Source: Podocnemis expansa
Taxonomy: Eukaryota > Chordata > Testudines > Podocnemididae
Assembly: GCA_007922195.1 (NCBI GenBank)
Contig: ML681981.1
Span: forward strand, 11,291,598 to 11,355,597
Length of the DNA: 64,000 nt
Reading direction: 5' to 3'
The first letter of the stretch is position 1. Every line of letters begins with the position of its first letter. Below the pieces are notes generated by a model. That model did no database searches. It saw nothing but the letters and a program-made list of their open reading frames with translations, and had not been told where the DNA came from. Both the position numbers and the translations under genes were made by a program. This document shows positions 20,599-33,361 of the stretch, in pieces.

Positions 20599-22047
20599 CA
20601 CACACAAATCACGTATATATGTTTTCAACTGTGGCTGTGGCAACAAAAGAGAATCCATACCAAACTCAATAGACTCAACAAGGTGTTCACAGAAACAGTA
20701 AGCTGCTCATAAAAAACTGAATCTGATCAACAGATGAATCCATATTTTCACAAAGTGAAATGCCTTCACAATAAAACCCAGAGATTAATTTAAACTTTCC
20801 TATTAGCAATGAAACTAGAAGACGCATGGACTCAATCCACAGCCGCAACTAGTTTAAAGTCACCACAACTGAGCAGAGTAGTGAAGAAACCTCTACTCCC
20901 CCAGTGCTGCACCAAAATGGCCATTGGCACAACCTGGAGCAGCCTAAGGACTGCTCTAAATTATGCTGGTAGTAGCATTCCTATAGAGACTGCTATACCA
21001 GATGAGGACCAGGCACAGTGCTTTTGTGGCATTCCCAGCTCCCTCTCTTCCATGCCTGGAGTTTTCTTTGACCAACTCCTTCACAGAAAGCAGGAGAACA
21101 GACAGTGTGCAGCTGCCTCTACTGGCACTACATACAAGGATTCCCTTGTATCAACTGATGTTTGACTAGGCTGGTAATGATGTGGGTGTGGAGGAGGTGG
21201 TTGCAACCATCAATACTGAAAACAATGAGGGCTTTGTCAAGAGTTTCAGCTGAGCAGACAGAAAGGAAAGATCAGATCTTACAAATGTTATAAGAGAAGA
21301 GGATACAAGATTCTGACAGCATGAAAAAATAGTGCAGGGAAAAGAGAGAGATGAAAATGATGCTCAGGTGGTGGGATGCTAAATCTCTGCTTCATTTCCA
21401 GTGTCTTTATACCTCTTCCCCCAGCATTCACCACTCTTCCTCCAGCCGCTGATTCACAAAATATATATTAAACAGATAAATATATGATTTTGTGAGCTAA
21501 TTTCTTGTATCTGACACAGAAAAGTGGATGTAATTTTCTTAAATTATTACAGTTTTACAAATCTACAACTCACTGAGACCCAAGCTTGCAATCAAATATT
21601 CTAGTGCCTTTGTGCCACTGAAATCAGTGAAACTCATGCCAATATGTTACAGGGACCATATTCATCAGAAAACTAGCACTGTGACTAATTTGTTCTTAGG
21701 TACAGTACATCTGACAGTTAAATGTTTTCTTATTAGCATGTCCATTCTGGAAAACAAATGCAATTATGATCATAAAATATGGATCAACAGACAGTCATGA
21801 TACAGGAAATAGCTTACAGAATTTAATGGTGATAAAAAAATTATTGCTAACTGTACAAAAACCAGATACATCTTATTATCAAGAATATACAACTAACTGT
21901 TTATATCAGAAGTCCTATTTTCTAAACTATGCTGCATGACTCAAGAAACCACCCAGATTTTACTGACTTCAAAGATGATAATAAAGAGAGAAAATTTTAC
22001 AAGAGCAGGAAGTTCTACAGAAAATGTTCATATGAAAAGAGCCATAA
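20530..22047. other. Intron sequence between hAT element and DIRS B
   Basis: A (CATATA)n-like microsatellite lies at 20570-20605. The remainder holds no exon or repeat I can name; a 118-codon plus-strand ORF (20809-21165) has no recognisable feature. Confidence 0.4.
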
Positions 22048-22411
22048 AAGATGGTTTCTTACCTGTAACTGTCATTCTTCGAGAGGAGTTGCTCGCGTCC
22101 ATTCCATCTGTAGGTGTGTGCATGCTTCCGTGCAGAGCTACTGGAAACCTTTTCCCCTAAGCAGCAGCCGTAGGGCTGGCTCCGGCTCCCGCCACAGTAT
22201 ATCAGGGAAAGCCAGAGCCCAGCCCGTCCAGTCCCTTCTTTCCGCTAACTCCAAAAGTAGGTATGGCAGGAGGGTTTGGAATGGACATCAGCAACTCCTC
22301 TTGAAGAATGACAGTTATATGTAAGAAACCGTCTTTTCTCCTTCGAGAGCTTGCTCGTGTCAATTTCATCTGTAGGTGAATCATAAAACTTACATTGGAT
22401 GGCAGGTGGAG

Positions 22412-23417
22412 TTAATGGCAAACAGACTGCAGCACCTTCCTTCCAAAGCCTGTATCATCCATTGCCTGCTGCACAATGGCATAGTGCGCAGAGAACATGT
22501 GCACCAAAGACCACACCAAAGCCATGCAAATTTCCTGCACAGGTAGGTTGGACAGGAAGGCAGTAGACACAGCCTGAGCTCTCATTGAATACACCTTTAT
22601 GGGCCCGGGAACTGAGCGACCAGCTTCCTTGTAGCACTGTGCTAGGCACTGCGTGATCCACCTGGAGATGTGTTGTGTGGAGACTTAGAAGGCCCATCTT
22701 GTGGCAAGCAAGCACCACGAAAAGTTGTGAAGACCTCTGAAACACTCAAGTCTGGTCCAAGCAGAAGGCCAATGCCCTTCCTACATCTAAGGAGAGCCAG
22801 TGGCGATCTTCCTCTGAGGAATGAGGTTTCAGGTAAAAAAACTGGAAGACATATCATTTGGTTACAGTGAAATTCCAAAACTATTCTAGGCAAGAAACTT
22901 GGATGGGGTCTAAGCTGCACCTTGTCCCTGAAGAAGATAGCGTACAGAAGGTCTGATGAAAACGCCCGAAGTCCAGAGACCCTTCTTGCTGAAGTAATTG
23001 CCACCAGGAAGGCTACTTTCATGGATAGGACCAACATCGGGCAGGTAGCCAGTGGCTCAAACGGAGGTCATGTGAACTGAAAAAGAACTAGGTTGAGGTC
23101 CCAAGGCATTACTGGTTGCGCACCTGAGGATACAACCACTTGATCCCTTTCAAGAATCTTATTGACATTGGTTATGCAAAGACTGATCTCCCTTGTAGAG
23201 GTATATGGAAAATCGAAATTACTGCTAGATGGAACCTTAAGGATGACAAGGAGAGGCCTTTTTGCTTTAGGTGCAGCAAATAGTCCAAAATGTCCTGGAT
23301 TCCACATTCTGTTGGTGACATTTGCTGCTGTATCGCCAAGATCCAAAATCTCTTCCACTTCAATGTGTCCAATGCCCTGGTGGAAGGCTTTCTACTACCC
23401 AGCAGAATCTCCTGCAC
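22412..23417 (-). pseudogene. DIRS B, tyrosine recombinase
   Basis: Recombinase pieces in 23172-23417, 22642-23037 and 22412-22594. AITSARRVSGLRAF keeps the first catalytic Arg and FSAHYAIVQQA the Tyr, but the usual HSTRAQ motif reads YSMRAQ, so the catalytic His is lost. The frame at 23417 is -1 relative to the pol end, as in C. Confidence 0.82.
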
Positions 23418-23446
23418 CCATTTGGAACATGCTCACTCCTCTGTGG

Positions 23447-24400
23447 TTAACCATGGAGCCCCCATATTGTAAGATGGAGGGATTCCAGGTGAGGATGCAG
23501 CATCCTGCCGTGATCCTGTGAGAGAAGATTCGGGAGTAAGGGAGCTCCCACAGAGGTGTGATGGATAACTGAAGCAGTTTCATGAACCAGCATTGCCAGG
23601 GCCAAGGTGGGGCAATCAATATGACATCTGCTTTGTCTTTCTTTATTCTCCATATCACCTTGAGGACCAACAGGATCAAAGGGAAAACAAACAACAGGGG
23701 CCGCTCCACGAGAGAAGGAAGGCGTCTGAAATGGACCCCCACTCCCTCCCTCCTAGGGAACAGAAGCGGGCACACTTCCTGTTCTGACGCAAGGTGAACA
23801 GGTCATTCTGGGGAAGTCCCCACCTCCGGAAAATCTGCAACGATACCTGTGTATGTAGTGACCACTCATGGTGACTCGAGAATATTCTGCTTAGGCTATC
23901 TGCCTTACTGTTCTGTAAGCCTGGTAAGTGAGAGGCCACTATGTGGAAGCGATGCGCCACAGCTAGGTCCCACAAGGATATGGCTTCCTTGCACAGACCA
24001 GAGGATTGTGCCCCCCCTTGTTTGTAAATGTAGTACATGGCTGTAGTGTTGTCCGTCAGCATCTGAACTACTTTTCCCAAAACGTCATGAAGGACGACCT
24101 CGCATGCAAGGCAGATTGCCTGTAACTCCCTGATGTTTATGTGTAAGAGCTTGTCTCGCTGGGAGCACATGACCTGTGTTCTTGCTCCCGTGCTTAGGAA
24201 AGCCCCCCCCACCCCAGGTCTGAGGCGTCTGAGATTAAAGTCATTGTCGGGTCCTCTTCTTGAAAGGGGACCCCGAGCAGAACCATAGACAGGTCCCTCC
24301 ACCAGTCCATCTGTTTCAAGACCTGGGATGGGATCGTTATCACTTTGCTCTGTGGGTGACGTGTTGGTGAGTAGATGGACACAAGCCACAACTAGAGCGG
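23447..24400 (-). pseudogene. DIRS B, RNase H and pol end
   Basis: Within 23676-24704: LHINIRELQAICLACEVVLH, MLTDNTTAMYYIYKQGG, SKADSLSRIFSSHHEWSLHT and IFRRWGLPQNDLF. The pol C-terminus continues in 23447-23653 and stops after TIWGLHG, the same terminal motif as A. Confidence 0.82.
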
Positions 24401-25569
24401 TCGTAGTTTTAGCCTGGCCAGACAGACCACATATGTGCAAGCAGCCATATGGCCTAGCAGCTTTAAGCAGTGCCTGATCATGGTCACTGGGTCTTTCAAT
24501 AGTTGATGTGTCTGATCTGTGATTACTGCAAACTGAGAGGTCGACAGAACAGCCCTGGCCTGTCGAGAGTCTAAGGTTGCCCCTATAAACTCTATTCTTT
24601 GTGTGGGACTGAACTTGGATTTTTCCATATTTATCATTAACCCCAGTCTCTTGCAGGTGTTCACAACTATTTCGACGCTGGCCTTGACCTGATTCCTGGA
24701 CCAACCTCTGATGAGTCAGTCATCCAGATATGGGAAAATATGAATGTCCCTTTGGCAGAGGTAAGCAGCCACTACCACCATGCATTTCATAAAAACTTGA
24801 GAAGCAGAAGACACGCCAAAGGGTAGGGCCGAGAACTAGTAATGATTTTGGGCCACCACAAAATGGAGGAATTTCCAGTGAGACTGGAGAATGGAAATAC
24901 GGAAGTAAGTGTCCTTTAAAATTGAGGGCAGCAAACCAGTCCTCAGGGTCCAGGGACGAAATAATGGATGCCAAGGATACCATTCTGAACTTTTTCTTGA
25001 CTATGAACTTGTTGAAAGATCGAAGGTCCAGAATGGGTCTTGGGTCTTAGGTCTCCATCGGACTTTGGTATCAGGAAATTACAAGAGTAGAACCCTCTCC
25101 CTTTGTCCTTTTCAGGCACTGGAAGTACTGCTCCCACGGCCGGTAAGGACTGAACCTCCCTGACAAGAGCTTGCTCATGAGTGGGGTCCCTGAAGAGGAA
25201 TGGAGAAGTTGGGGAGGAAGGAGAGGGAAAACGAAACTGAATGGAGTAACCTCTTGTGCTGGTATCAAGGACCCAATGGTCTGTAGTGATTCGTGACCAT
25301 TCTGAAAGAAAGGGGGCCAAATGGTTGAGAAATGGGGGGTGGGGAACAATAGGGAAACTGATCTGCTGTCCTCGATCGTAGACTGAAAACGCCCGTCTAG
25401 CGGTCGATGTGCCAGATGTGTCCCATCTCTGTTGGGCAGCACTTGAGCCTGTGCTTGAGTGATGCCTGTTGGATCTGGTCCTGTCTCTCTGCTTATAAGA
25501 GGGGTACCTCTGGTGTCGGGCCTTGAACTGTATTGGGGAGGCACAGGGCATGGATGGAATGGATGTCAA
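24400..25569 (-). pseudogene. DIRS B, reverse transcriptase
   Basis: RT split over several frames: GFYSCNFLIPKSDGDLRP in 24943-25569, MVSLASIISSLDPEDWFAAL in 24720-24983, then MNTCKRLGLMINMEKSKFSP and RIEFIGATLDSRQARAVLS in 24392-24664. The YLDD region is damaged. Confidence 0.75.
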
Positions 25570-25671
25570 TTCTGTGGTTGATTATACAGGCCCAGGGTTT
25601 TCAAAGTGCTCCTGGAGTCCTTTAGTCCATGAAGCTTTTCATCCATTTTTGTTAAGAATAGCTCTGGGCCC

Positions 25672-27695
25672 TCAAACAGGAGATCCTGGATCACATTCTG
25701 GACCTCTTGTGACAAGCCCGAGGCTTGGAGCCAGCCAGCAGGTACGATGCATGCATATGGCTGAGGCCACAGACTGGCCAGAAGTGTCAGCTGAATCATA
25801 TGCTGTCTGAAGGAGTGCCCTGGCTACCATCAAGCCCTCTTCCAAGATAGTCAGGAAATCTGCTGCCTGGTTCAGCTGAAGAGTGTTCTGGAAATGGTGA
25901 AATGAGCTCTGTAAGTTATAGTTGTATCTGCCCAACAGGGCTTGGTGGTTTGCGATCCGCAAATGGAAGCTGGCAGTTGAATGAATTTTCTTGCTAAATA
26001 AATCCAGTTTTTTATAGTCTTTATTCTTTGGAGTAGACCCCGGTTGGCCCTGCCTATCTGTTTGGTTTGCTACCTCTACCACCAGTGTATCCGGGGCTGG
26101 ATGGTTGAAAAGGTAATCAAAGTCCTCAGCCAGGACATAGTACTTCTTCTCAGAGGCTTTTGAGAGAGATGGAATGGAGGAGGGGGTTTGCCATAGAGAT
26201 TTTACGATTTTAAGCACTCCCTTGTGGACTGGGAGGGTAATTCTTGAGGGAGCTGCTGGGGTCAGAACATCAAAAAGGCTGTATGATGCCTCTTTAAGCT
26301 CCTGGGCTTCCATGCCCAAGTTGGAGGCCACCCTTTTTAACAATTCCTCGTAAGTCTTGAAATCATCTGAGGGGGGTGAGGTGGATTGCACCCATGTCCT
26401 CCTGAGGCAAAGGCGAGGACGTTTCCTTAGGCTGTCCAGGGGTCCCCTCCAAGGCGCTCCCCTGCACATCTGTCTCTGAGTGTGCTGACTCCCCTCTAGG
26501 GCTGGAGGCTCAGACTGCCCTTCAGCCAAGGCAGTTGACTGGGGGGCTGGTGGCAGAGGGCAGGACCACGGACCCCAATAAGGCCCTTGTGCAGACCACT
26601 GTCCTTGTGGCTAATGGCAGGGCTGTGGATGTGACAGTGGAGCAGGTCTGCATCTCTTGGCTCTCCCCCTTCCTTGAGGGGACAAGGAGGAAGAGATGGA
26701 ATGATGATCCCTCCTTCTACTCCTACTTCATCTGACAGTGCTCCAACTGGAGTCCGAGCTGTAGCTAGAAGATCAGGTGCTAGGGCTCTGGTACCAGTGC
26801 CTCAGGTGACTGTGCCGCCAATGCTTCGTTCACGGTGATGCAGAAGAGCGGTGCCACGGCACCGATGATCTCCTCAACCCCCCCCTCGCGGCTTGAGTAG
26901 CCCGTCTAGGATCCCAAACTGCCTCTGGCTGAGCATCAGCAGCGTGGCTCCACGCCTGAGTGTTGATAGCACAGCTGTCCCAGGGTTAGCCCTCTGGAGC
27001 AGGAGTGCCCCGATGTTAGATTCTCAGCAGCACCGTCTGTTGCTCCTGCCGGCAGGGAAGCTGTCATCCCCTCATGCAGCTGCTCCGTGGCTTCCAAGCG
27101 CTTTCTCCGCTCTGCAGCCATTTGGTGCCACTTTGAGATCGGCTCCCTTGCGGGCAGCATTGGACTTCTTGGTTTCGGTGCCGAGTGTCCAGACTAGCCT
27201 GGGTTTACCCCTGGGGCAGGGGTGGCAGCCCTTTTTGCCGGTGGGGACAGCGTAGCCATTAGAGCTCTGGCTGCCCGAAAAGCCGCTGGAGTGGAGGGGG
27301 CAGGAGGCAAGGCAGTTCTTCTTGCTCCTGAGTGGGGCTCAGCTCTTGAGACTGCCTGGGGGCAGTGTTCTCTACTAGCCGGTTTCTTTGACCTCTTTGG
27401 GGAGGCACTCTGGTGTCTAGGTGGTTTGCACCCCAAGGCTGTAGGTGCCAGTGGCAGCACCTAGAACCAGCGACATTACAGGAGCCCCAGCCAGGGAAAG
27501 TGCGGCTTCTGTAAGGAGGCCTTTGAGTCAGAACTCCCTCTCCTTTTGTGTCTTGGGTTTAAAGTTTCTGCAAATGCCATACCTCTCCTTCACATGTCTC
27601 TCTCCCAGGCACTTTAAATACCTTTCATGTGGGTCGCTTATGGGGAAGGCTTTCCCACATGCAGAGCACAGCTTGAAGCCAGGAGATCCTGGCAT
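25672..27695 (-). pseudogene. DIRS B, gag-like gene
   Basis: Head at 27695 reads MPGSPGFKLCSACGKAFPIS, followed by DPHERYLKCLGERH, homologous to A and D; a stop follows after KPKTQKEREF. The conserved core is in 25672-26529 (ELLKRVASNLGMEAQEL, YLFNHPAPDTLVVEVANQTD, RIANHQALLGRYNYNLQSSF). A further shift moves WLQASGLSQEVQNVIQDLLF to another frame (25566-25799). Confidence 0.8.
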
Positions 27696-28169
27696 TTTGT
27701 CCTACAGCAAAGTTAATAGCCTAACTACAGTAATTAACAGAAGAAAGGAAACACTTAACAAGAGCTAAGAACTAAGCAACTAGGGGAAATTGGCTAGAGA
27801 ATGCTACAGCCGCAGAGAGGTTCCAGTAGCCATCTGAGGCGGAAAGAAAGAACTGGGTGGGCTGGGCTCCAGCTTTCCCTGATATACTGTGGCTGATGCC
27901 CGCCACTCCAAGGGGAGCCAGCGCCAGCCCTACAGCTGCTGCTTGGGGGAAAAAGGTTTCCAGTGGCTCTGCACAGAGGCATGCACATACCTACAGATAG
28001 AATGGACATGAGCAAGCTCTTGAAGGAGAATGTCTAAGATATACTGTAAGTTTAAGTAGTAGTCATTACATCAGAAATTTCAACATGTCTTGGTTTAATA
28101 AAACAATCCATGATAACCATTAAGCTGTTGATCAAAAATATACTTGTTACATAAAAATAATTTTGTAAT

Positions 28170-28595
28170 GTAGAATTGGGGATGATATATAAAAGCCACA
28201 AGATCATTCTAACTGATGAAGAACTGCCTTTTAGTGAGAGACTTAAAAAGCTAAATTTAGCTTATTCTAAAGTTAAGACATGATTCAGTTGTGTAATGTA
28301 AAGAAAGACACAAATAAATCAACAAACTCCCTATCACTCAAATGAGAAGTGGTAAACTCCATTTAGCTCTGTTCACCCTTGTCATGAGTTGACCACAACC
28401 TGTAATTCCCCAACAGAGAGAAGATATCCAATATTAGTGGGGCTTTAACCTAGCAGACAGAAATGTAACAAGAGCCAGTGGCTGGAAATTGAAGCCAGAG
28501 AAATTCCACCTGGAAATAAGGTCAAAAAAGTAACAGTGAAAGTAATTAGCTATTGGAACAATTTACCAAAGGACGTGCTGGATTCAAGGATGTCC
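28170..28595 (+). mobile_element. L2/CR1-like LINE 3' fragment
   Basis: Contains plus-strand phrases typical of LINE C-termini (GAGAGACTTAAAAAGCTAAA, then AGCTATTGGAACAATTTACC). It is interrupted at its end by the hAT element inserted at 28604. Confidence 0.5.
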
Positions 28596-28603
28596 CTAGC
28601 TAG

Positions 28604-29087
28604 CAATGTTCCCCCTAAGCTGCGCAGCCATGCAGGGAACTCTGCCCACCACGCATGGCCAGCAGCCAGCGCCCTACCCAGCTGGAAGACGCTGTCTTCC
28701 AGCTGGCGGAGAGCTGCTCTGGAGCTGGGAGCTATTGAAACTCCAGCCCAGAGAAGCTCTGATGGAGCACGCTGAGAACATCTGAACATGCTCCGTGAGT
28801 GCTTCTTTGGCTCCAAGAGCCATGCCTGGGACCCGCGCAGACAGGTAAGAGTGTGGGGGGGGGGGTGTCGAGCTGGCTGGGGGGTTACTGGGGGGAGCAG
28901 GCTGGACTAGGAGAAGGGGATCTGGCTGGCTCGGGAGGGCACTTACTGGGAAAGCTGGGGGGGGTGGGAGCATTGGCCCATGGGCCCACATGCCCCTGCA
29001 GGATCAGGCCCGCCAGGGTGGACGGGCAGCCCACGCAGCGAGCAACTCGTGTTGCTCAGCTGTCTCAGGGCCTTAGAGGGAACGTTT
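28604..29087. mobile_element. hAT-like non-autonomous element, family 1, copy 1
   Basis: 484 bp with ends CAATGTTCCC and GGGAACGTTT, flanked by CTAGCTAG (28596-28603) and CTAGCGAG (29088-29095), an 8-bp duplication with one mismatch. Near the right end lies the hairpin GAGCAACTCGTGTTGCTC. A copy in the opposite orientation is at 59061-59481. No transposase ORF. Confidence 0.82.
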
Positions 29088-29095
29088 CTAGCGAG

Positions 29096-30240
29096 TGTGG
29101 TACCTGGGGCAAATCACACCATGTGGGCCCCTCAACATTTTTATATACACCCCCAGGTTTAGCACCATTCTGTGAAAAACTGACTTCAAGTCCCCAGTGC
29201 CTGTGGTCTCGCTACTCTCAGTGGATTTTTTTTCTTCTCTTAGTGCTGTGGAGGGTCAGCGGCTGACATAGTAGAGCTAGAGCCAGGCCCCCAGCTTCAG
29301 GACTGAGCAAGCAACTGGGCTTTCCAGCCACCAGGCTTTGAGCCCAGGGAGGAAAGTTGCAAAGACTACAGAAGGCTCCCAGTGAGCTGTGTGGGAGGCT
29401 GTGCCCAGGCTGGGACCTCTGGGCAAGTTGCAGGTTGCTGCTACCTGGCTTTGACCTTGGCTGAAGGGCATGGGAAGCTGCCGCTGGGCTTTGAGCCAAG
29501 GTGCAGGAGGCTGCTGCTCCAGCTTCCAGGGACCCAGGTAGCTGCCACCTGCCTCACAGCTGGGAGCTAAGATCAGATAGTATGTCTGCCTGGCTTCCCA
29601 AGATGCCAGTGGCTGTAGCCCAGCATCCAGGGACTTGGGCAGCTGCCATCTGGCTCCTGGAACCCATGGGCTTGCAGAACTGAGGAATCAAGGGCAGGAA
29701 GGGACACCCCACAGGGAATCCACAACATGAGGGTGCAGGACCTCCCAAAAGCATAGGGCCCAGGGCACCTGCCCTGGTTTATTCTATCTTAGGGATATCT
29801 CTGGTTGGATTCTCCTTCATTTGAAGTCAAAAACAAAATCTTAAGTTTTTCTAAAATATACACTAACTCAAACTGAAGTTATAGCTTTTGTTATATAACA
29901 GTCAGCCTAGAGTAAGGCTGGTCAAGAACTTTTCATCAGAAACTGTATCAACTACATAAAATTTTTCACACAAGTATTTGCTTCCCATGGAAATTTTTGA
30001 CTGTGTTCAATAATCAAATACCTAGAAACAGAAATTTTTTTCTGAAAGAAAAGTTTTAATTTAGAAATGTTGATGCACAGTATCTCATAGAAGTTCTAGT
30101 TCAGCTGCCTCATGCTTCTGTTGTCCTCTGTTGGTTAGGTTCTTCAGTCACACTATATCTCCCATGATCCAACAAAGATGGAGTTTCCTGTGATGCACTA
30201 TGGTACTTCAACATCAGCAGAGGGGCCCATAATGAGCTGT
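29096..30240. other. Intron sequence, GC-rich then AT-rich
   Basis: 29200-29760 is GC-rich with internally similar blocks (CTGGGCTTTGAGCC, GCTGCCACCTG..., GGACCCAGG) suggesting a decayed tandem or mobile repeat; 29780-30240 is ordinary AT-rich sequence. No exon recognised. Confidence 0.4.
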
Positions 30241-30516
30241 GGGTCTGGTTACCAGATACCAAAGCATGGAAAGGAGGATATTGGAGGACACAGGGAGAAA
30301 ATGTAGTATTAATGTAATACTCTTCTGTTTTTAGGAGTCCCTGGAACGCTTGCCCCTAAAAATAGAGTGTTCTGGTGCATTCCAGCGTACTTTAACCCCT
30401 GTAAGTAAAAAGCCAGACAAAATCATGTATTTTGAAAATGTCTGCCGGACGGAGGACGTGAAGGCAAAAAGGAGGACATGTCCTTCTTTTGCCTGACATC
30501 TGGTAACCCTAGTTGT
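30241..30516. mobile_element. Decayed DNA-transposon-like repeat with nested family-2 fragment
   Basis: Outer repeats TCTGGTTACCAGAT (about 30243) and ATCTGGTAACCCTAG (about 30501) form an inverted pair. Within it, 30337-30401 (TGCCCCTAAAAATAGAGTGT ... CTTTAACCCCTG) is the right-hand end of the hAT-like family 2 described at 31488-32010. Confidence 0.55.
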
Positions 30517-30993
30517 GGGAGATGTAATCTGACCAGCAAGGCCAGTGCACAGAAGCAAATGGAGGACTGAGGCATCCAAACTACAAACCCCATGAGCCAT
30601 CATCAACATTTCTGAATCAAAACATTCAGTTTTCAACTTTTCCCAAATGTCACTCTTTTTTCCTTCAGAGAATAAAAACATTTTCCTCACCAAACTATAT
30701 TTCAGATGATCTTTATGAAATGGACCCTTCTTGTCCTTAAAGTCTATTAACAAGATTCCACAAGCCTTTACAAATGACTCACAGGATTGAACCAAAATTG
30801 CAGTAATGGTTGGCCGTGACATTTCTAGTGGGCTTTCAAAGTAAAAAATGAATTTATTCAGAATTAGAAAACAATAGTATATATAGCTTGTTTTGTTAAG
30901 AAAAGGAGTTGAGATATGTACAGTATATGGTTATAATTTTCAAACTTCATAAAAAATAAATACAAAAATCAGTCTGCGTTTTATACAATTTAC

Positions 30994-31090
30994 CTCATGT
31001 TTTTCCACCCTAACTTCATCAAAAATATTGACATATATATTGTCTTTTATTTTAGCCAGTCCTGAAAAGCTGTAATCATGTCCGGGTGAT
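30994..31090 (-). CDS. CC2D2B: CC2D2-family gene, exon 10, C2 domain end
   Basis: 97-nt exon, phase 2 in and 0 out, acceptor TAATTACAG and donor GTAAAT. It includes GHDYSFSGLAKIKDNIYVNI followed by FDEVRVEKHE. The 'K....INIFDE' pattern closes the C2 domain in the family. Confidence 0.88.
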
Positions 31091-31487
31091 CTGTAATTAA
31101 AGAACAGACCCTTTTACTTTTAATCAGATATTGTATAACAGAGAGCTTTATTGTATCTTTAAAAACAAAATTATAATTTCATCAGTAATTTCCTTTAAAT
31201 ATTACAGAACCATGAACATTTTAAAAGAAAGAAAACTAAATTGGTATTTTTGCTACTAAAAAACAAAGGGCAAATTTCATGTCAGTTTTATTCTGGTGAC
31301 TTTGAAAGAGTTGCCCACCAGTGATGAATTTGTCCCAATATATTTTGTTTCTCTAATTACTATGTCAGTAGGTGTTCAGTCATATAAATTGTACGAGATC
31401 CTCAGCTTAGAGTAAACTGTTGCATTTCCACTTACTTTTCTCTCATATTTATTAAACTATGTTTACTAAATTCTCCATTCTTTCACA

Positions 31488-32010
31488 CAGGGGTTAAAGT
31501 ATAACTTGGGGGCCCAGGAACTCTCAAGGACCAGTGGGCCCCCTTCCAGTGCTGGTGACTCCCCCGAGACCCAAGCTCCTGCCCCTCCATGCCACCAATC
31601 CCCCCCCGCCCACTGTGAGCCAGCCACCCCCACACTCACCAGCGGCGGTGCAGGTGGGGGCAGTAGGGCTAGAGGCAGGAGGCCCGAGAAAGGGGTGGGC
31701 CTGGAAGGGGAGGAATTTGGGGCAGGGCTTGAGCCCTACCCAGGGACTCCCCTGTCCCCCCACCCACAGGAACGCGGCGGAACACTGTTCCAGGGCCTGT
31801 TACTTTTAGGGGCCCAGCATTCTGGCCCCTAAAAATAGAATGTGGACTCAGAACACTGCGTTCCAGGTCCCACTATTTTTCACTGGTGGGCCCCAGAATG
31901 CAGCGTTCTGGCTCCATGTTCTATTTTTAGGGGACACTGAACACTGAGCCTCCAAAAATAATGGGCCCCAGAATGGCATTCTGGAGTATTGCCCCTTTCT
32001 TTAACCCCTA
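31488..32010. mobile_element. hAT-like non-autonomous element, family 2, copy 1
   Basis: Ends CAGGGGTTAAAG and CTTTAACCCCTA are inverted repeats; flanks CTTTCACA (31480-31487) and CTTTTATA (32011-32018) differ only by two C/T changes, fitting an 8-bp duplication. The right half is a series of inverted and direct copies of motifs such as GGGGCCCAGCATTCTGG and CCCTAAAAATA, able to fold into several hairpins. The left half is C-rich. Confidence 0.75.
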
Positions 32011-32423
32011 CTTTTATATATTCCAGAGCACCAACTGAATCAATGCTCATATAAATAAATGGAAGACACAGAGGCAGATTCTCAGTTCTTCCAAGTGAAA
32101 AACAGGCAACTTTAACCCACTGTTGCACATCTCCTTAATTCTGGCTCTCAGTTTCTAAGGTTGCTCTAATTGTTTATAATAGTATTTATGGTTGTTGCTC
32201 TGTTTTGTACCAGTGTAACTACACTGCAATGCATTCCAGCCATATTCCTCATACCAGGCCCAGTCCATCGCATACCCTGTTCATGACATATGTCCTTAAC
32301 TGGGAGGAGAAGGGGAGGTTTGAGAGTCATTATGTCAGCTTCAAATAGACTAAGTGGCCATTGGATGGTTAGTCACTAATGATTTAGCTGGTTTCAAAAC
32401 ATGACCTATGAGTGAAAATTAAA

Positions 32424-33204
32424 AGACAGTTTCTAACCTTTTGTAGCTGTTGTCCTTCAAGATACGTTCTCATGTCCAATCCATGTTAGGTGTGTGTGCA
32501 CCACATGACTGGTGTCAGAGACACTTCCCCTCAGTGCTATACATGGGTCCAGCTCTAGCACCTTTCCAGTAGCATGCTCATATGCTGGTATGAGGGACAC
32601 TGCCAGTCCCACTGCCCCTCAGTTCCTTCTCGCCAAACTCCAACAGAGGGGAAGGAGAGTGGGCCATGGGATGGACATGAGTAACAGTGCAAAGAAATAT
32701 TAGTAACCATTTTTCTTTGAATGCTTCCTCATGTCCATTCCACGTTAGATGATACACAGGCAGTGCCTCTGGAGGTGGGCCAGGAGATTATGGATGTGCT
32801 GAGTGCAGTACTGCACAGCGAAAGCCAGCATTGTCCCAGGACCATGGAGGGATGGCACAGCAAGATGTGAAGCTTGGTACAGAAGACCAACCTGTGCCTC
32901 ATTCCTGGCCCAGCCTGCAAATCTCTAGGACAGCTATATACATTAGTGCTAAAGGGGAAGCCTCTGGTAGTTATGCTTGCTGAGACAGGGACATCCCAGA
33001 ACAGTCACATGCAGTAAGAAGGAACTGAGGTGGGGGAACACAAGTTCAATGGCAAGAATACCTTACACTGGTGCACACGCACACCACTGCATAGGGTGTT
33101 AGAGATGGCCCTTTGGATCCAACTGAGGAAAAAAATCACCACCACTAGTGTGTACAGTGCACACATACCTAACACAGAATGGACCTTAGCAAGCAACCAA
33201 AGAA
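32424..33204 (-). mobile_element. DIRS E, internally deleted element
   Basis: About 780 bp that keeps the DIRS termini but almost no coding sequence. Left part has the hairpin-type 3' end (CTCATGTCCAATCCATGTTA at about 32469 and a second CTCATGTCCATTCCACGTTA at about 32730). The right end is the complement (CATACCTAACACAGAATGGA at about 33165). The remaining interior resembles the last part of the recombinase gene. It looks like a non-autonomous derivative. Confidence 0.7.
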
Positions 33205-33361
33205 CAATATAAGACATTTACAATATCCTAAACCATCATTAGTCTCAAGGTCATAAATATGTCCAAGAAGGTTGCAGGCAACCTCCTTTTCTTTATGAAT
33301 AAATGGGAGGGCAATCTTGAAATATATTTCTGTTGGAATACAGGGTCATGGTACAGAAAAG

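Larger units (their letters stand above)
22048..28031 (-). mobile_element. DIRS-type retrotransposon B, full length but degenerate
   Basis: 6.0-kb minus-strand relative of A with the same order. The 3' hairpin arms are 22048-22105 and 22278-22335, and the second copy of the outer repeat is at about 22336-22380. The 5' inverted terminal repeat lies at about 27840-28031. The coding regions are broken by stops and frame changes in gag, RT and recombinase. It sits in the 11-kb intron between host exons 10 and 11. Confidence 0.9.

Noticed and set aside
30331..30822. 163-codon minus ORF as an exon
   Set aside because: It spans a repeat fragment (30337-30401) and has no CC2D2-like motif; the real exon is at 30994-31090.
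31506..31832. Overlapping ORFs rich in Pro and Gly
   Set aside because: They fall within the C-rich half of a non-autonomous hAT-like element.
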